A stretch of DNA of 64,000 nt from DASUPK01 sp963695805 (GCA_963695805.1 CAVOHV010000001.1:128018-192017), one strand, 5' to 3'. Positions 8,679 through 16,883 are shown, counted from the first letter of the stretch. Numbers and translations are program-made. Notes: generated from the sequence alone by a model not told the origin.

Positions 8679-8948
8679 ATGCAGACGTTCGCGGTGACGA
8701 TCGAGGGCGAGGATCTGGAGCAAGTCCGGATTGCCCTGAATCGCGCATTCATCCCAACTGTCGGGCCTCCGATGGACATCAGGTTCGTCACCGAACCCGT
8801 CGAGAAAGCACACGAAGGGCATCGAATGTCAGCGGTGCTCGATGCAGATACGGCCGCAGCGGCAGAGGCCCGAGTGAAGGACCACTTGCCGGAAGGGGAC
8901 TACGAAGTCCGGGCGGCTGAGCCTTGGCCCCCGGCGTTGGCGCCCTAG
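8679..8948 (+). CDS. Hypothetical protein
   Basis: 89 aa, MQTFAVTIEGEDLEQVRIAL; an alternating beta-alpha pattern with an acidic C-terminus (PEGDYEVRAAEPWPP). Not recognised. The start has no strong ribosome binding site. It stands alone between an NTF2 remnant and the DUF3303-like gene. Confidence 0.55.
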   Translation: MQTFAVTIEGEDLEQVRIALNRAFIPTVGPPMDIRFVTEPVEKAHEGHRMSAVLDADTAAAAEARVKDHLPEGDYEVRAAEPWPPALAP

Positions 8949-9064
8949 TTCAGATTCGGATCGCCCTGTCGTAAGCATCCGACCCGCAGAACTGCGGGTA
9001 TATGGTGCGGCTCGGTGCCCTGGTCCGGAACGAGCAGGGCCAAGTTCGAGGAATGGAGAGAGCG

Positions 9065-9352
9065 ATGCTTTGGTACTGCCGCTTCGAATGGCAGCCAGGG
9101 ACCAACGTCCATGAGGTCCGTCAGCGAGTCGTGTCCTCGCACGACGCTGGCCTTAACCAGCCCGAGAAGATCCGCGGCTGGTACACCCTCGCAGGTGGTG
9201 GAGCCGGTTTCCTGCTGGTCGAGACCGACGACCCGCGCGAGTTGACGACTCTGCTGCAGCCGTATATGGACCTCATCAACTGGGACGTGCACGCCGTCTA
9301 CGAACAACCGTATGACGAGGCGATTGAGCGTTTCCGCCAGGAGACGGGGTAA
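9065..9352 (+). CDS. DUF3303-like alpha/beta-barrel protein
   Basis: 95 aa. I choose ATG 9065 (MLWYCRFEWQPG) because GGAGAGAGCG precedes it; upstream in-frame ATGs at 9002 and 9053 lack this. WYTLAGGGAGFLLVETDDPR matches the core strand of DUF3303 dimeric alpha-beta barrels (related in fold to antibiotic-biosynthesis monooxygenases). Function unknown. Confidence 0.65.
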   Translation: MLWYCRFEWQPGTNVHEVRQRVVSSHDAGLNQPEKIRGWYTLAGGGAGFLLVETDDPRELTTLLQPYMDLINWDVHAVYEQPYDEAIERFRQETG

Positions 9353-9410
9353 GGCGCGGCAGCGCCGGTGGCTGCTCGCGGAACACAGCCGGCCCCGCTG
9401 AGCCGATCGC

Positions 9411-9641
9411 CTAGTCCTTGCTTTCTGATTCGGTCACGACGCGATAGCTGATCGCGAGGGCGGCGATCAAGACAACGCCGACCGCAATCAGTCCGCCCCA
9501 GCCGCCGAGGAAAACGAACGCCAACGTGATGACAAGGAGGGCCACAGCTATGCCCAGAACGAGGGGGATGCCGATCAGGTCCGAGTCCGGCGGAGGCCCC
9601 CACCGGGACTTCCGCTGATCCTGCTCGGGAGACCCCTCCAT
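9411..9641 (-). CDS. Small two-helix membrane protein
   Basis: 76 aa. A polar N-terminus (QDQRKSRWGPPPDSD) precedes two hydrophobic helices, LVLGIAVALLVITLAFVFLG and LIAVGVVLIAALAISYRV, and a charged tail TESESKD. No known family recognised. Confidence 0.6.
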   Translation of the reverse strand: MEGSPEQDQRKSRWGPPPDSDLIGIPLVLGIAVALLVITLAFVFLGGWGGLIAVGVVLIAALAISYRVVTESESKD

Positions 9642-9779
9642 CGCGAGCCCAGCCTACAGGCCGTCGTGTACCGCTCCGCCCGAACTTCCGAAATAGTCGC
9701 TTTGGACTGCCATGAAGAAGGGCCTCCAAATGGCACGCTCGTGTCACCAAAGAAACGAGCACCAAGGAGGCCCACTCAC

Positions 9780-10823
9780 ATGTTGCACGCCGGACTCGAT
9801 CTCAGTCGCAGAAAGCTCGACGTCTGCCTGCTCGGCGATGACGGAGAGCATCTAGATCAGCTCGCCGCCGCCCCCCACCCCGACTCGCTGCGGCAGCTCG
9901 CTCGCCGGATAGAGGAAGTCCACCGCCAGCCGGTCTGCGCGGTGATCGAATCGATGACCGGCGCCAGGATCGTCCACGACACCCTCGAGCAGGAGGGTTG
10001 GTCCGTGGAGATCGCCGACGCCCAGAAGGTGAAGGGCCTGGCGCCGCTCGCCTGCAAGACCGACCGGATCGACTCGAAGGTGCTGGCCGTGCTCTCCCAG
10101 CGCGATCTGGTGCCGGCGATCTGGCTGCCCGACCCGAGCGTCAGGACCCGGCGCGAGCTCGCCCGCTTCCGCCTGCACCTGGTCAAGCACAAATCGGCGC
10201 TCAAGAACCGGATCCACTCCACCCTGATCAACTTCGGCCGACCCTGCCCGGTCACCGATCTCTTCGGGGTCGAGGGCCGCAGGCTGCTCGCCCGCCTCGA
10301 GGTCCCGGAGCCGTGGCGGGAAAACGTGGCCGCCTCGCTCGAGCTGATCGACGACCTCGAGGCCCAGATCGCGGAGGTCAACGCCCGGCTGCGGGAGGGC
10401 CACGCCGAGCACCCCTACATCCCGCTCTTGATGAGCGCGCCGGGGGTCGGCTGGGTGCTCGCCTTCACGATCGCCGCCGAGATCGGCGAGATCGAGCGCT
10501 TCGCCTCGCCCGCCAAGCTGACCGGCTACACGGGCCTCTGCCCGCGGGTGGTGCAATCGGGCGAGTCAGATCGCCGCGGGCCATTGAGCAAGCACGGGCC
10601 GACCTACCTGCGCTGGGCGCTGATCGAGGCGACCATGCACGCGCTCCGCCACCCGGCCTACGCGGAGCGCTACCAGCACACCAAGCGCCGGCTGGGCAAG
10701 CAGCGCGGCGCCAAGGTCGCTCAGGTCGACATCGCCCGTCGGCTCGCCCAAGCGATCTGGCACATGCTCACCCGCAACGAAGAGTTCGCTCCAAGAGGCG
10801 CCGCTTTTCGTCTGGCGGCCTGA
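9780..10823 (+). CDS. IS110/IS1111-family transposase (DEDD recombinase)
   Basis: 347 aa from ATG 9780; an upstream in-frame ATG at 9666 is outside the element and rejected. The N-terminal RuvC-like domain starts HAGLDLSRRKLDVCLLGDDG (first Asp), then CAVIESMTGARIVHDTL (Glu) and CKTDRIDSKVLAVL (Asp pair). A coiled central region follows. The C-terminal domain has LLMSAPGVGWVLAFTIAAEI, KLTGYTGLCPRVVQSGES and GPLSKHGPTYLRWALIEA, with the Ser of QSG as candidate catalytic serine of this family. It appears intact. These recombinases are guided by an RNA encoded in the element. Confidence 0.92.
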   Translation: MLHAGLDLSRRKLDVCLLGDDGEHLDQLAAAPHPDSLRQLARRIEEVHRQPVCAVIESMTGARIVHDTLEQEGWSVEIADAQKVKGLAPLACKTDRIDSKVLAVLSQRDLVPAIWLPDPSVRTRRELARFRLHLVKHKSALKNRIHSTLINFGRPCPVTDLFGVEGRRLLARLEVPEPWRENVAASLELIDDLEAQIAEVNARLREGHAEHPYIPLLMSAPGVGWVLAFTIAAEIGEIERFASPAKLTGYTGLCPRVVQSGESDRRGPLSKHGPTYLRWALIEATMHALRHPAYAERYQHTKRRLGKQRGAKVAQVDIARRLAQAIWHMLTRNEEFAPRGAAFRLAA

Positions 10824-10980
10824 CCGCCCTTTTGGAATTGCGCCCGAGAGCGAAACATCCGATTCCGCCTGATCCTCCCGCCGAGGAGGCCATAGAGACA
10901 TGAGCATCGCTCCAAGTCCACTATCACCGCGAGGACCCTGACCACCGACCGTCACTTGACAACCGGCCCTTCTTCATAGA
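10803..10980 (+). ncRNA. Candidate guide (bridge/seek) RNA of the IS1111-type element
   Basis: In the last codons and right end: GCTTTTCGTC (10803-10812) is the complement of the right half of palindrome B (GACGAAAAGC); then a hairpin GGCGG-CCTGA-CCGCC (10814-10828); then CTTTTGGA (10829-10836), close to the left half of the target (GCTTTGGAC). The two segments would pair with opposite strands of the two target halves. The region is kept in the decayed copy at 30684-30869. RNA ends and donor loop are not resolved. Confidence 0.5.
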
Positions 10981-10983
10981 GAC

Positions 10984-11192
10984 GAAAAGCAGCAGTCCGG
11001 TTTAGCCCGGATGCCGCACGGTCTCGCGGATCCGCAGTTGGGCCTTGGCGAGACACGAATCGGGCTCCGGTGTGCAACTGCGCGTAGTACCGCTTTGGTA
11101 CCCGATGCACCGTCCTATCTGTCCAGATCGTCCACGGCCCTGGACCCATAGGACACGACGGACGCTCCGGGACACATAGACACCGATTGCCG
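10984..11192. other. Intergenic, rest of palindrome B and no gene
   Basis: Begins with the second half of palindrome B (GAAAAGCAGCAGTCC). A minus-strand ORF here contains GATGFEPATF, a string usually produced by translating a tRNA 3' half, so it is not a gene. Short repeats of TAGACAC/GTGTCTA lie on both sides of the tRNA fragment (11176-11186, 11318-11347). Confidence 0.5.
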
Positions 11193-11240
11193 CTCGGCTG
11201 GGGGGCCGAAAGGTCGCTGGTTCAAATCCAGTCGCCCCGA
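11193..11240 (+). other. tRNA-Pro(GGG)-like 3' fragment
   Basis: From the anticodon loop CTGGGGGG through AGGTC, a T-arm GCTGG-TTCAAAT-CCAGT, acceptor strand CGCCCCG and discriminator A. No D-arm or 5' acceptor strand precedes it. Loop size is off by one base, so it may be slightly altered. An attachment-site remnant of an element that used a tRNA-Pro gene is the simplest reading. Confidence 0.7.
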
Positions 11241-11746
11241 TTGTCCGGTCCACGCCTGCCAGGCACGGCGCAGGCCCGCACAGCCACGCACAACCCTGCA
11301 TGGGTCCGCAAGGACCTAGACACAGGGCAGACACCTGCGGTGTCTATCGCTTCCCGAGGAGCCGCCACCGGGTAGCCGCGCACGCCCGGTTGCCCGGTTG
11401 CCCGGTTGAAGGCGTGGCCCGCCTCGCCCAAGGAGCCACCCACCACCCTGGCGGCACTCCAGCCGTCGAGGGGACCACGATGCCCCGCCACCTCAGATGC
11501 GGGGCAGGGGATTAGTAGCCGACGGGCACGGAGGTTGTACCCGGCGAGACGGTGTCGGGGACGGGCGTGGCGTGCTTCGTGGTGATCCGGCCGCGTACTG
11601 CGACGAGCCATACGGACCGCAGAAACACGACGGCCTTCTCCGCCAAGGGGAAGGCCGCCCCTGCTCAGAACCTCCGGCCCGCAGCGGGGAGAACGAAAAC
11701 CCAACTTCACAGCCGATGCGATCCACAGAATCAGAGAGGAGTGACC
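11241..11746. other. Intergenic region, no supported gene
   Basis: Contains an imperfect repeat GCCCGGTTGCCCGGTTG near 11388-11405 and the inverted pair TAGACAC/GTGTCTA. ORFs on either strand are Arg/Pro-rich and look like shadows. The stretch ends with the ribosome binding site AGAGAGGAG of the next gene. Confidence 0.5.
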
Positions 11747-12049
11747 ATGAACGAGACAGACGCCGATCGACTCGAACTGCTCGACCGGATCGCCGAGCGC
11801 CTTCCCGAGCTCGACCTCGATCAGCAGTCGGTCGAGTGGATGACGCTCGATGACGGCCACGAGGCCCTGCTCGTCAATGGCGGCGGTATCGACGGCGGCG
11901 CCGGGGCCTTCTTCGCCAACCACGGAGAGGACGTGCACGCGGTCGGATCGCTGGCCCCGATCCTCGACGGCTTCATCGGCTGCATTGTGATTAAGCCGGA
12001 TGGCAGGCGCTACGTCGCCCGTGCGGTGCCCGATCCGCTGGCCGAGTAA
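11747..12049 (+). CDS. Hypothetical acidic protein
   Basis: 100 aa from ATG 11747, with AGAGAGGAG 5-6 bp upstream. Strongly acidic (ETDADRLELLDRIAERLPEL), ending in a beta-rich part: WMTLDDGHEALLVNGGGIDG and FIGCIVIKPDGRRYVARAVP. No signal peptide. Not recognised; possibly a small regulatory or immunity-type protein, but nothing in the context supports that. Confidence 0.6.
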   Translation: MNETDADRLELLDRIAERLPELDLDQQSVEWMTLDDGHEALLVNGGGIDGGAGAFFANHGEDVHAVGSLAPILDGFIGCIVIKPDGRRYVARAVPDPLAE

Positions 12050-12056
12050 GCCAGGC

Positions 12057-12096
12057 GCGAGATACTGCGTAGGACACGTCGCAGGAGAACGTTGAG
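12057..12096 (+). repeat. Degenerate cassette head upstream of beta-propeller gene
   Basis: GCGAGATACTGCGTAGGAC then ACGTCGCAGGAGAACGTTGAG reproduces the promoter-like head and the first codons MSQENVE of an NTF2 gene with the ATG changed to ACG. No NTF2 body follows; the beta-propeller gene starts 99 bp further on. Confidence 0.65.
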
Positions 12097-12194
12097 CTAT
12101 GCGCGGGGTGACCGCGGCGGCGCTGGCCGACGTTCGAGGATCTGCTACGGTGGCCCGTTCGCGGGGGGAACTGCGGAAAGTGGGAGAAAAACGC

Positions 12195-14018
12195 ATGGAA
12201 GCCATCCAAGGTCGGGGCTTGAAGTTTTTCCGCAGGACGGGGCTTTTCGCTGTGCTGCTCGCGCTGCTCCTGCCCGCCACCGCGAGCGCCGCGGACAGCA
12301 TCTACTGGTCCAGGGAGGACGGATTCAACTCGATCCGCGTCGGGAACCTGGACGGGTCGGTGTCACCAACTTCCCCCAAGACCCTGTTTGACGACCCGGG
12401 GCGCCCGTGCGGGGTGGCACTTAACCCCGCGGGCGGCAAGATCTACTGGGCGAACTGGGACTCGGGGCAGATCCAGGTCGCGAACCTCGACGGCACGCCC
12501 TTACACACCAACCCCGATGTGTTCATCGATACGCTGTTCACCGCGCCCGGCAACAACCTCTGCGGCGTCGCGGTCGACCCCGCGAACAACAAGATCTACT
12601 GGGCCAACTTCAGCACCAGCGAGATCTGGGTCGGGAACCTAGACGGCACGGGCACCGCCTCCATCCTGTTCACAGACCCGCCCGGAAGCGGCCCGAGCGG
12701 GGTAGCGATCGACCCCGCGGGCGGCAAGATCTACTGGACCAACCAGCCCACCGACCAGGTTCGGGTCGGGAACCTGAACGGCTCGGGGTCCGCCTCGACC
12801 CTGTTCGGCAGCGACGCTCTCGTCCCTAGCGCCGAGGACAACCCGATCGGGGTCGCGGTCGATCCCGCGGCCGGCAAGATCTACTGGACCGACCTGGCCG
12901 CCGGGGCGGTCCGGGTCGGGCCCCTGGGAGGCAGCACCGTGGGCACCGCCACGACCCTGTTTAACGTCACGACCTTCGGGCCGAGCGGGCCGGCGATCGA
13001 CCCCACGGCGAGCCCGCCTAAGATCTACTGGGCCGGCTGGCAGTCCGGCGCGGGGATCCAGTCCGGGAACCTGGACCCCATTGGGGGCCCCACGCCCCTG
13101 TTCAGCGGCGAGGGCAACTCGCTCTTCACCGCGGTGCTGAAGGCGCCCGCGCCCGCCGACCCCGCCGAGCCTCCGGAGATCTCCGAGGGATTCGGGGGGC
13201 AGCTCACCTGCAGCCAGGGGAGCTGGGCTCCCGACCTGCTCGGGGCGTTCCTGTACAGGGCCCCCGCAGAGTTCGACTTCCAGTGGCAGAAGGTCGGAGA
13301 CGGCGACATCCCCGGCGAAATGGCGTCGACCTTCATGCCCACCGACCCCGGCGACTACACCTGCACCGTGACGGCCACCAACCAGGCCGGGTCGGCCTCG
13401 CAGACCAGCGTGGCGTTCAACGTGCCGGCCCCAGAGATCACGGAGTTGAGCCCCGCGCATGGCTGGATCGGACTGAAGAACAGCGACGACCAGGGGACTC
13501 AGTTCGACCTCAGGGCCGAGCTGCTCAAGAACGGCGAGGTGGTCGCCTCGGGGCTAAAGCGCTGCATCACGGGCGTCACGCGCAATCCCGCGCTCGCGAC
13601 CGAGGCCGTGGTCCCGTGGGATGCGTTCGCACCCGTGTCCACGAGTCCCGGAGATACGCTGTCGCTTCGCTTCTCCACCAGGATCGGCACCAACCCGAAC
13701 AACCCGAACAACAGCAAGTGCGCCGGCCCGGGAGGAAGCCACAGCAGCGCTGTCGGCCTTCGGCTTTACTACGACTCCGCGACCAGGCCGTCGGCCTTCG
13801 ACGCGAAGATCGCCCCCGATCCGAGCCAAGCTCTGTACCTGCGCTCGGACGGCAACGCCTGCGCCAACCAGGAGAGCACCAGCGTCACCAGCCGCTTTCT
13901 CCATTCGACGTCACCGAGCGCAGCGAACGCGAAGTGCAAGGACTCGGCGGCGGTGAAGTTCGCCGGCGGCAACGCGTTCAAGGACATAGGCACCTGGAGC
14001 CTCGCTCCGCTGCCGTAG
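12195..14018 (+). CDS. Secreted YWTD/NHL-type beta-propeller protein
   Basis: 607 aa from ATG 12195 (GTGGGAGAAAAACGC upstream). A signal peptide, FFRRTGLFAVLLALLLPATASA, ends near residue 32. Six or so propeller repeats follow with the cores KIYWAN, KIYWTN and KIYWTD and the strand GVAVDPA, spaced about 50 residues, like LDL-receptor YWTD or NHL blades. From about residue 345 an Ig-like/PKD-like segment with TCSQGSWAP and FQWQKVGDGD then GDYTCTVTATNQAGSA is typical of actinobacterial surface proteins. The C-terminal about 150 residues contain paired cysteines. A surface or extracellular binding protein; ligand unknown. Confidence 0.82.
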   Translation: MEAIQGRGLKFFRRTGLFAVLLALLLPATASAADSIYWSREDGFNSIRVGNLDGSVSPTSPKTLFDDPGRPCGVALNPAGGKIYWANWDSGQIQVANLDGTPLHTNPDVFIDTLFTAPGNNLCGVAVDPANNKIYWANFSTSEIWVGNLDGTGTASILFTDPPGSGPSGVAIDPAGGKIYWTNQPTDQVRVGNLNGSGSASTLFGSDALVPSAEDNPIGVAVDPAAGKIYWTDLAAGAVRVGPLGGSTVGTATTLFNVTTFGPSGPAIDPTASPPKIYWAGWQSGAGIQSGNLDPIGGPTPLFSGEGNSLFTAVLKAPAPADPAEPPEISEGFGGQLTCSQGSWAPDLLGAFLYRAPAEFDFQWQKVGDGDIPGEMASTFMPTDPGDYTCTVTATNQAGSASQTSVAFNVPAPEITELSPAHGWIGLKNSDDQGTQFDLRAELLKNGEVVASGLKRCITGVTRNPALATEAVVPWDAFAPVSTSPGDTLSLRFSTRIGTNPNNPNNSKCAGPGGSHSSAVGLRLYYDSATRPSAFDAKIAPDPSQALYLRSDGNACANQESTSVTSRFLHSTSPSAANAKCKDSAAVKFAGGNAFKDIGTWSLAPLP

Positions 14019-14223
14019 CCGCGTCCCCGAGCGGAAGCGACAACAGAGCGAAGATCCCTGCGAGCGCGAGGATGCATAGCAACAGCCGGGCTACCGTCGG
14101 ATCCTGAGCGTTTCGTGGACGGCCGATCCGAATGGACATGGTCGTTTTCTCGCGGAGCGGCTGTTCTCACTGTGCCTCCGCGCTGCGCAAAAACGGCGAG
14201 TGACCTTCACGTCGCCAGAGTGC

Positions 14224-14262
14224 TGCTTTTCGTCCAAAGCGGCTACTCGCACAGCCCTCAAA
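14224..14262 (-). repeat. Palindrome B with degenerate cassette tail
   Basis: On the minus strand GGGCTGTGCGAGTAG (tail-like) runs into CCGCTTTGGACGAAAAGCAG (palindrome B). No NTF2 coding sequence is attached on the upstream side. Confidence 0.6.
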
Positions 14263-14265
14263 TGA

Positions 14266-14295
14266 AGGGGGCCCTCTTCGGAATGAGGGCCCCCT
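14266..14295. terminator. Bidirectional stem-loop terminator
   Basis: Perfect 11-bp stem AGGGGGCCCTC / GAGGGCCCCCT with an 8-base loop TTCGGAAT. It sits between the convergent beta-propeller and secreted-protein genes. There is no long T-run, as is common in high-GC actinobacteria. Confidence 0.7.
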
Positions 14296-14316
14296 GATGC
14301 CTCCGATTCGGGCTGG

Positions 14317-14817
14317 CTAGTAGCTGATCGTGCCGCTCAGCGAGAACGTGGTGGCGAACGTCGCTGTCGTGGCGCTCGTGGAGATGGGCGTCTGGGTGAA
14401 CGGGCCGCTGACACTTCCGCTGGCGCCCGTAAAGCGCCCGGTGCCACCGGTAATCGTGGTGGCCGTCGTTCCTGTGGAGCCTCCCGAAACGACGTTCGTC
14501 CCGCTGCCGCTGAAATCGCCAAACAGCTGGTCGCCGTTGGCGGCGGTGAGGGTGAGGAGACCGGCGATGTCAAAGCTGTTCGGCCCAGAGGGTGTGAGCA
14601 CTCCGTCGATGTGAACGGTTGACTTCCCCATGTGGCTCACGGTCCCCGTTCCATCGGTCACGAAATTCAGGGGCGGGACCCCGAGGACGACGACGGTGGT
14701 TCCCGATCCATTGCCTTTTATCGGACGATCCGTGCCACCCGCCTTGCCGAGCGCCGTCGCAGGAGCCAGGACGCCGAGCGCGAGAACCAGCGCGGCGATC
14801 ATGATCGCTTTTCGCAT
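14317..14817 (-). CDS. Secreted beta-barrel-like protein
   Basis: 166 aa from ATG 14817 (GGAGGTAACC upstream). Signal peptide KAIMIAALVLALGVLAPATALG. The mature part is Gly/Thr/Ser-rich beta sequence (NGSGTTVVVLGVPPLNF, ITGGTGRFTGASGSVSGPFT). The ITGGTG.F.GA.G pattern is shared with allene-oxide-cyclase-barrel-like secreted proteins and with the gene at 18349. Extracellular; function unknown. Confidence 0.75.
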   Translation of the reverse strand: MRKAIMIAALVLALGVLAPATALGKAGGTDRPIKGNGSGTTVVVLGVPPLNFVTDGTGTVSHMGKSTVHIDGVLTPSGPNSFDIAGLLTLTAANGDQLFGDFSGSGTNVVSGGSTGTTATTITGGTGRFTGASGSVSGPFTQTPISTSATTATFATTFSLSGTISY

Positions 14818-15043
14818 GGTTACCTCCTTCGGCCTCAGGCGAGGCCGATTGTTCTTTGGGTGTTCAGGCTTCCACCCCCGCGAAGCTTCGCCATCCGCAC
14901 TCTGCCCGGACTGCAATCCGTGCACAACACGTAGGCGTGCCTACCCGACCACGGAACTGCTGCTTTCCATGCGAAGCGGCGCTTCTGGCTGGCGGGCCAC
15001 ACCACCCCCGAGCACGCAAATTCATGTTGGTACCGTCCGAAGA

Positions 15044-15241
15044 GTGGACCGCAGTGACGCTCGCAGGCTCGCCAACGCGCTCCGCGATCAACTCTGGTCG
15101 ACGGGGAGCGAAGACCTGCTCTCGCGGCTTGCGGATCGCGGCGGGATGAACGTCGGGCTGAATCCCCCGGACGAAGTCGAGGACGAGGAGCTGACCGAGC
15201 TCGTCTGGCGGGCGCTTAAGCATGCCGGTCTCGCCGACTGA
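15044..15241 (+). CDS. Small hypothetical protein
   Basis: 65 aa if started at GTG 15044. DRSDARRLANALRDQLWSTG and acidic EVEDEELTELVWRALKHAGL are helical with good amphipathicity. The ribosome binding site is weak, and no other start is better. No family recognised. Confidence 0.45.
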   Translation: MDRSDARRLANALRDQLWSTGSEDLLSRLADRGGMNVGLNPPDEVEDEELTELVWRALKHAGLAD

Positions 15242-15362
15242 CTACTCGCTGTCCGCTCGGGAACCTGCCCGTGTCCGACGCGGCCTCTGGCGACTGCCCG
15301 AGGCACGGCTGCGATCGCCCAATCCCCGGCGCTGATCGCGGTCTCGTCTAGCATCCGCGTCG

Positions 15363-15590
15363 ATGGCGGGAGTAATCCGACTTGTTCCACTCGACGAGCG
15401 CGGACGGGAGATCCTCGACGAGTTCGAAGGGAAAACCGGAGAGCAGGCGACCGAGGTCCAGGGTGACGGAGGCCGCCTGTACCACGTCGAGGGCGCAGGC
15501 GTCAGCGGTGAGGAATTCGACGCGATGCTGAGCGACATCGATTCGGACTGGCCCGAGCACGTCACTCGGACGAGCTCAATACTGCCGTAG
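15363..15590 (+). CDS. Small hypothetical protein
   Basis: 75 aa, MAGVIRLVPLDERGREILDE; acidic, alpha/beta, with FDAMLSDIDSDWPEHV at the C-terminus. No membrane segment. Not recognised; coding is supported by codon pattern only. Confidence 0.45.
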   Translation: MAGVIRLVPLDERGREILDEFEGKTGEQATEVQGDGGRLYHVEGAGVSGEEFDAMLSDIDSDWPEHVTRTSSILP

Positions 15591-15662
15591 CCTCGTCAGG
15601 TGAGTCGAGAGCAGGCGCATGCCCGGTCGCCTAACTCGCACTGAGCGGGGATAGCTTCGATC

Positions 15663-15790
15663 AGAAACCGCTGCTTTTCGTCCAAAGCGGCTACTCCGCC
15701 AGCCCGGTGGCTTCGAGGGCCTCGACCCTCCCGTCGTCCGCCGTACAGACGCACCCCAGCGTCTCGGCGACCAGGCATGCCCACCACTCT
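15663..15790 (-). pseudogene. NTF2 cassette tail plus palindrome B
   Basis: The minus strand ends CTADDGRVEALEATGLAE and stop at 15691, followed by CCGCTTTGGACGAAAAGCAG (palindrome B). Only the last about 30 residues resemble the family; the upstream part is not NTF2-like. Confidence 0.6.
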
Positions 15791-15881
15791 CCGGGCAGAG
15801 ATGACTTGTCCACGGCGCCCGATCCGGCATAGGGTGGACCCGGAAGTTGTTTTGGGGCCCAAGAGAGAGAAGGAGTGGTAC

Positions 15882-16274
15882 ATGGCAGAGCAGGATGTGG
15901 AGAACCTTCGCGGCGCATACGACAGCTTCAACGCAGGCAACCCACAGACTGTGCTGGACCTGATGGCGCCCGATGTCGAGTGGATCGAGCCCGGCGGAGG
16001 CAATTCGGCCTCCGGGACGTTCAGCGGGCCCGAGAGCGTGGCAGCCGATGTGTTCAGCACGATCCCGGCGAACTTCGATGAGTTCTCCGTGAACCCGGAG
16101 AAGTTCGAGGACCAGGGCGAAACGGTGGTCGTCACCGGCCGCTTCCAGGGGAAGGCGAAGAGCGGCGCAGACCTCGACACGCCCTTCGAGCACGTCTGGG
16201 ACTTCGACGCTGGCAAGGTCAAGCGGTTCAACAACGACGTGGACCAAGAGGCCTGGACCGCCGCCTGGAGCTGA
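15882..16274 (+). CDS. SnoaL/NTF2-like protein, non-cassette type
   Basis: 130 aa, MAEQDVENLRGAYDSFNAGN, body VEWIEPGGGNSASGTFSGPE and FEDQGETVVVTGRFQGKAKS, ending DQEAWTAAWS. Unlike the cassette genes it has its own ribosome binding site (AGAGAGAAGGAGTGGTAC), no GATACTG head and no AAGLSE tail. This looks like an ancestral-style ketosteroid-isomerase-like (WEPGGG, SGPE) NTF2 protein; substrate unknown. Confidence 0.82.
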   Translation: MAEQDVENLRGAYDSFNAGNPQTVLDLMAPDVEWIEPGGGNSASGTFSGPESVAADVFSTIPANFDEFSVNPEKFEDQGETVVVTGRFQGKAKSGADLDTPFEHVWDFDAGKVKRFNNDVDQEAWTAAWS

Positions 16275-16282
16275 AACGCGGA

Positions 16283-16307
16283 GGCCCGGCGGCAAAGTCG
16301 CCGGGCC
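16283..16307 (+). terminator. Stem-loop terminator of NTF2-like gene
   Basis: GGCCCGGCG, loop GCAAAGT, CGCCGGGCC, then CCTT; begins 9 bp after the stop at 16274. Confidence 0.65.
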
Positions 16308-16394
16308 CCTTGGCACTCGCGTCCCCTGTCGAGTTCGCTGTCTTCCTTGGCGTGGGCGGAGCCGCCGCGATAGGCGAGCCCCGTGTCGAAGAGC

Positions 16395-16468
16395 GTTCCT
16401 TTCCATGCAAAGCGAAACTCTGCTTTGGACGAAAAGCGGCGCTTTGCATAGAAAGCGGCGGCCGTCGA
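16395..16468. repeat. Cluster of three palindromes (A, B, A)
   Basis: In 75 bp: CTTTCCATGCAAAGC (A, reverse), GCTTTGGACGAAAAGC (B) and GCTTTGCATAGAAAGC (A with one change). No gene starts or ends within the cluster. Confidence 0.7.
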
Positions 16469-16559
16469 GTGGCGCGATAAGAGGGCGGTCTGGTGGCGTG
16501 CGCTAGGAAGCGACCCGATGGTCCGCCCGCGTGGCAATGCGCACGCCGCCAGACGGGTT

Positions 16560-16844
16560 CTATTGGTGTACGCCGTCACTCACGATCTCGGCGGCGCGCT
16601 CCTCGGGCGGGCCCGCCAAGCCTCCCTCGATGGGCAGACTTGGCAGCAGCTTGTCTTGGACGAAGCGGTCGGATTGTTCCTTGGACTCCCACACGGCGGC
16701 GATCAGGATGCCCCCGTCGGTCGGCCCGGCGGCGTGGTAATTCTGTCCCTCGGGCAGACCTCCCGGAGGGTGCACCACCGCAATTGTCGCGTTGTACTGA
16801 TCCTCGGTCCCACCCGACCAGAAATGCGTCAACAGGTATGCCAT
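16560..16844 (-). CDS. Dimeric alpha-beta barrel (ABM-like) protein
   Basis: 94 aa, MAYLLTHFWSGGTEDQYNAT; a strand-helix-strand layout with GILIAAVWESKEQSDRFVQD then LLPSL, the typical middle strand and helix of antibiotic-biosynthesis-monooxygenase-like barrels. GGAG-containing leader GAAGGAGACCAC precedes the ATG. Similar in plan to the proteins at 51689 and 61977. Enzymatic role unknown. Confidence 0.65.
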   Translation of the reverse strand: MAYLLTHFWSGGTEDQYNATIAVVHPPGGLPEGQNYHAAGPTDGGILIAAVWESKEQSDRFVQDKLLPSLPIEGGLAGPPEERAAEIVSDGVHQ

Positions 16845-16883
16845 GTGGTCTCCTTCTCTTGAGTGTCAGGCGAGCCTAGTCGG

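Larger units (their letters stand above)
9708..10980 (+). mobile_element. IS110-family element, IS1111-type, inserted in palindrome B
   Basis: About 1.27 kb. Subterminal inverted repeats ATGAAGAAGGGCC at 9712-9724 and its complement at 10965-10977 lie 3-4 bp inside the ends, a hallmark of the IS1111 subgroup. The left flank ends GCTTTGGAC and the right flank begins GACGAAAAGC; removing the element and one GAC recreates palindrome B exactly, preceded by a degenerate cassette tail (TTCCGAAATAG). The left non-coding end is only 72 bp and the right one 157 bp, again IS1111-like. Confidence 0.85.

Noticed and set aside
9852..10556. Long minus-strand ORF inside the IS110-family transposase
   Set aside because: Antisense shadow of a high-GC gene; the plus strand has the full conserved transposase.
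11002..11334. Minus-strand ORF of 110 aa containing GATGFEPATF
   Set aside because: This string is the translation of a tRNA 3' half and flank; the ORF overlaps the tRNA-Pro fragment and has no ribosome binding site.
12195..14018. Beta-propeller as a quinoprotein or lactonase enzyme
   Set aside because: Only structural YWTD-like strands are visible; no catalytic or cofactor motif supports an enzyme.
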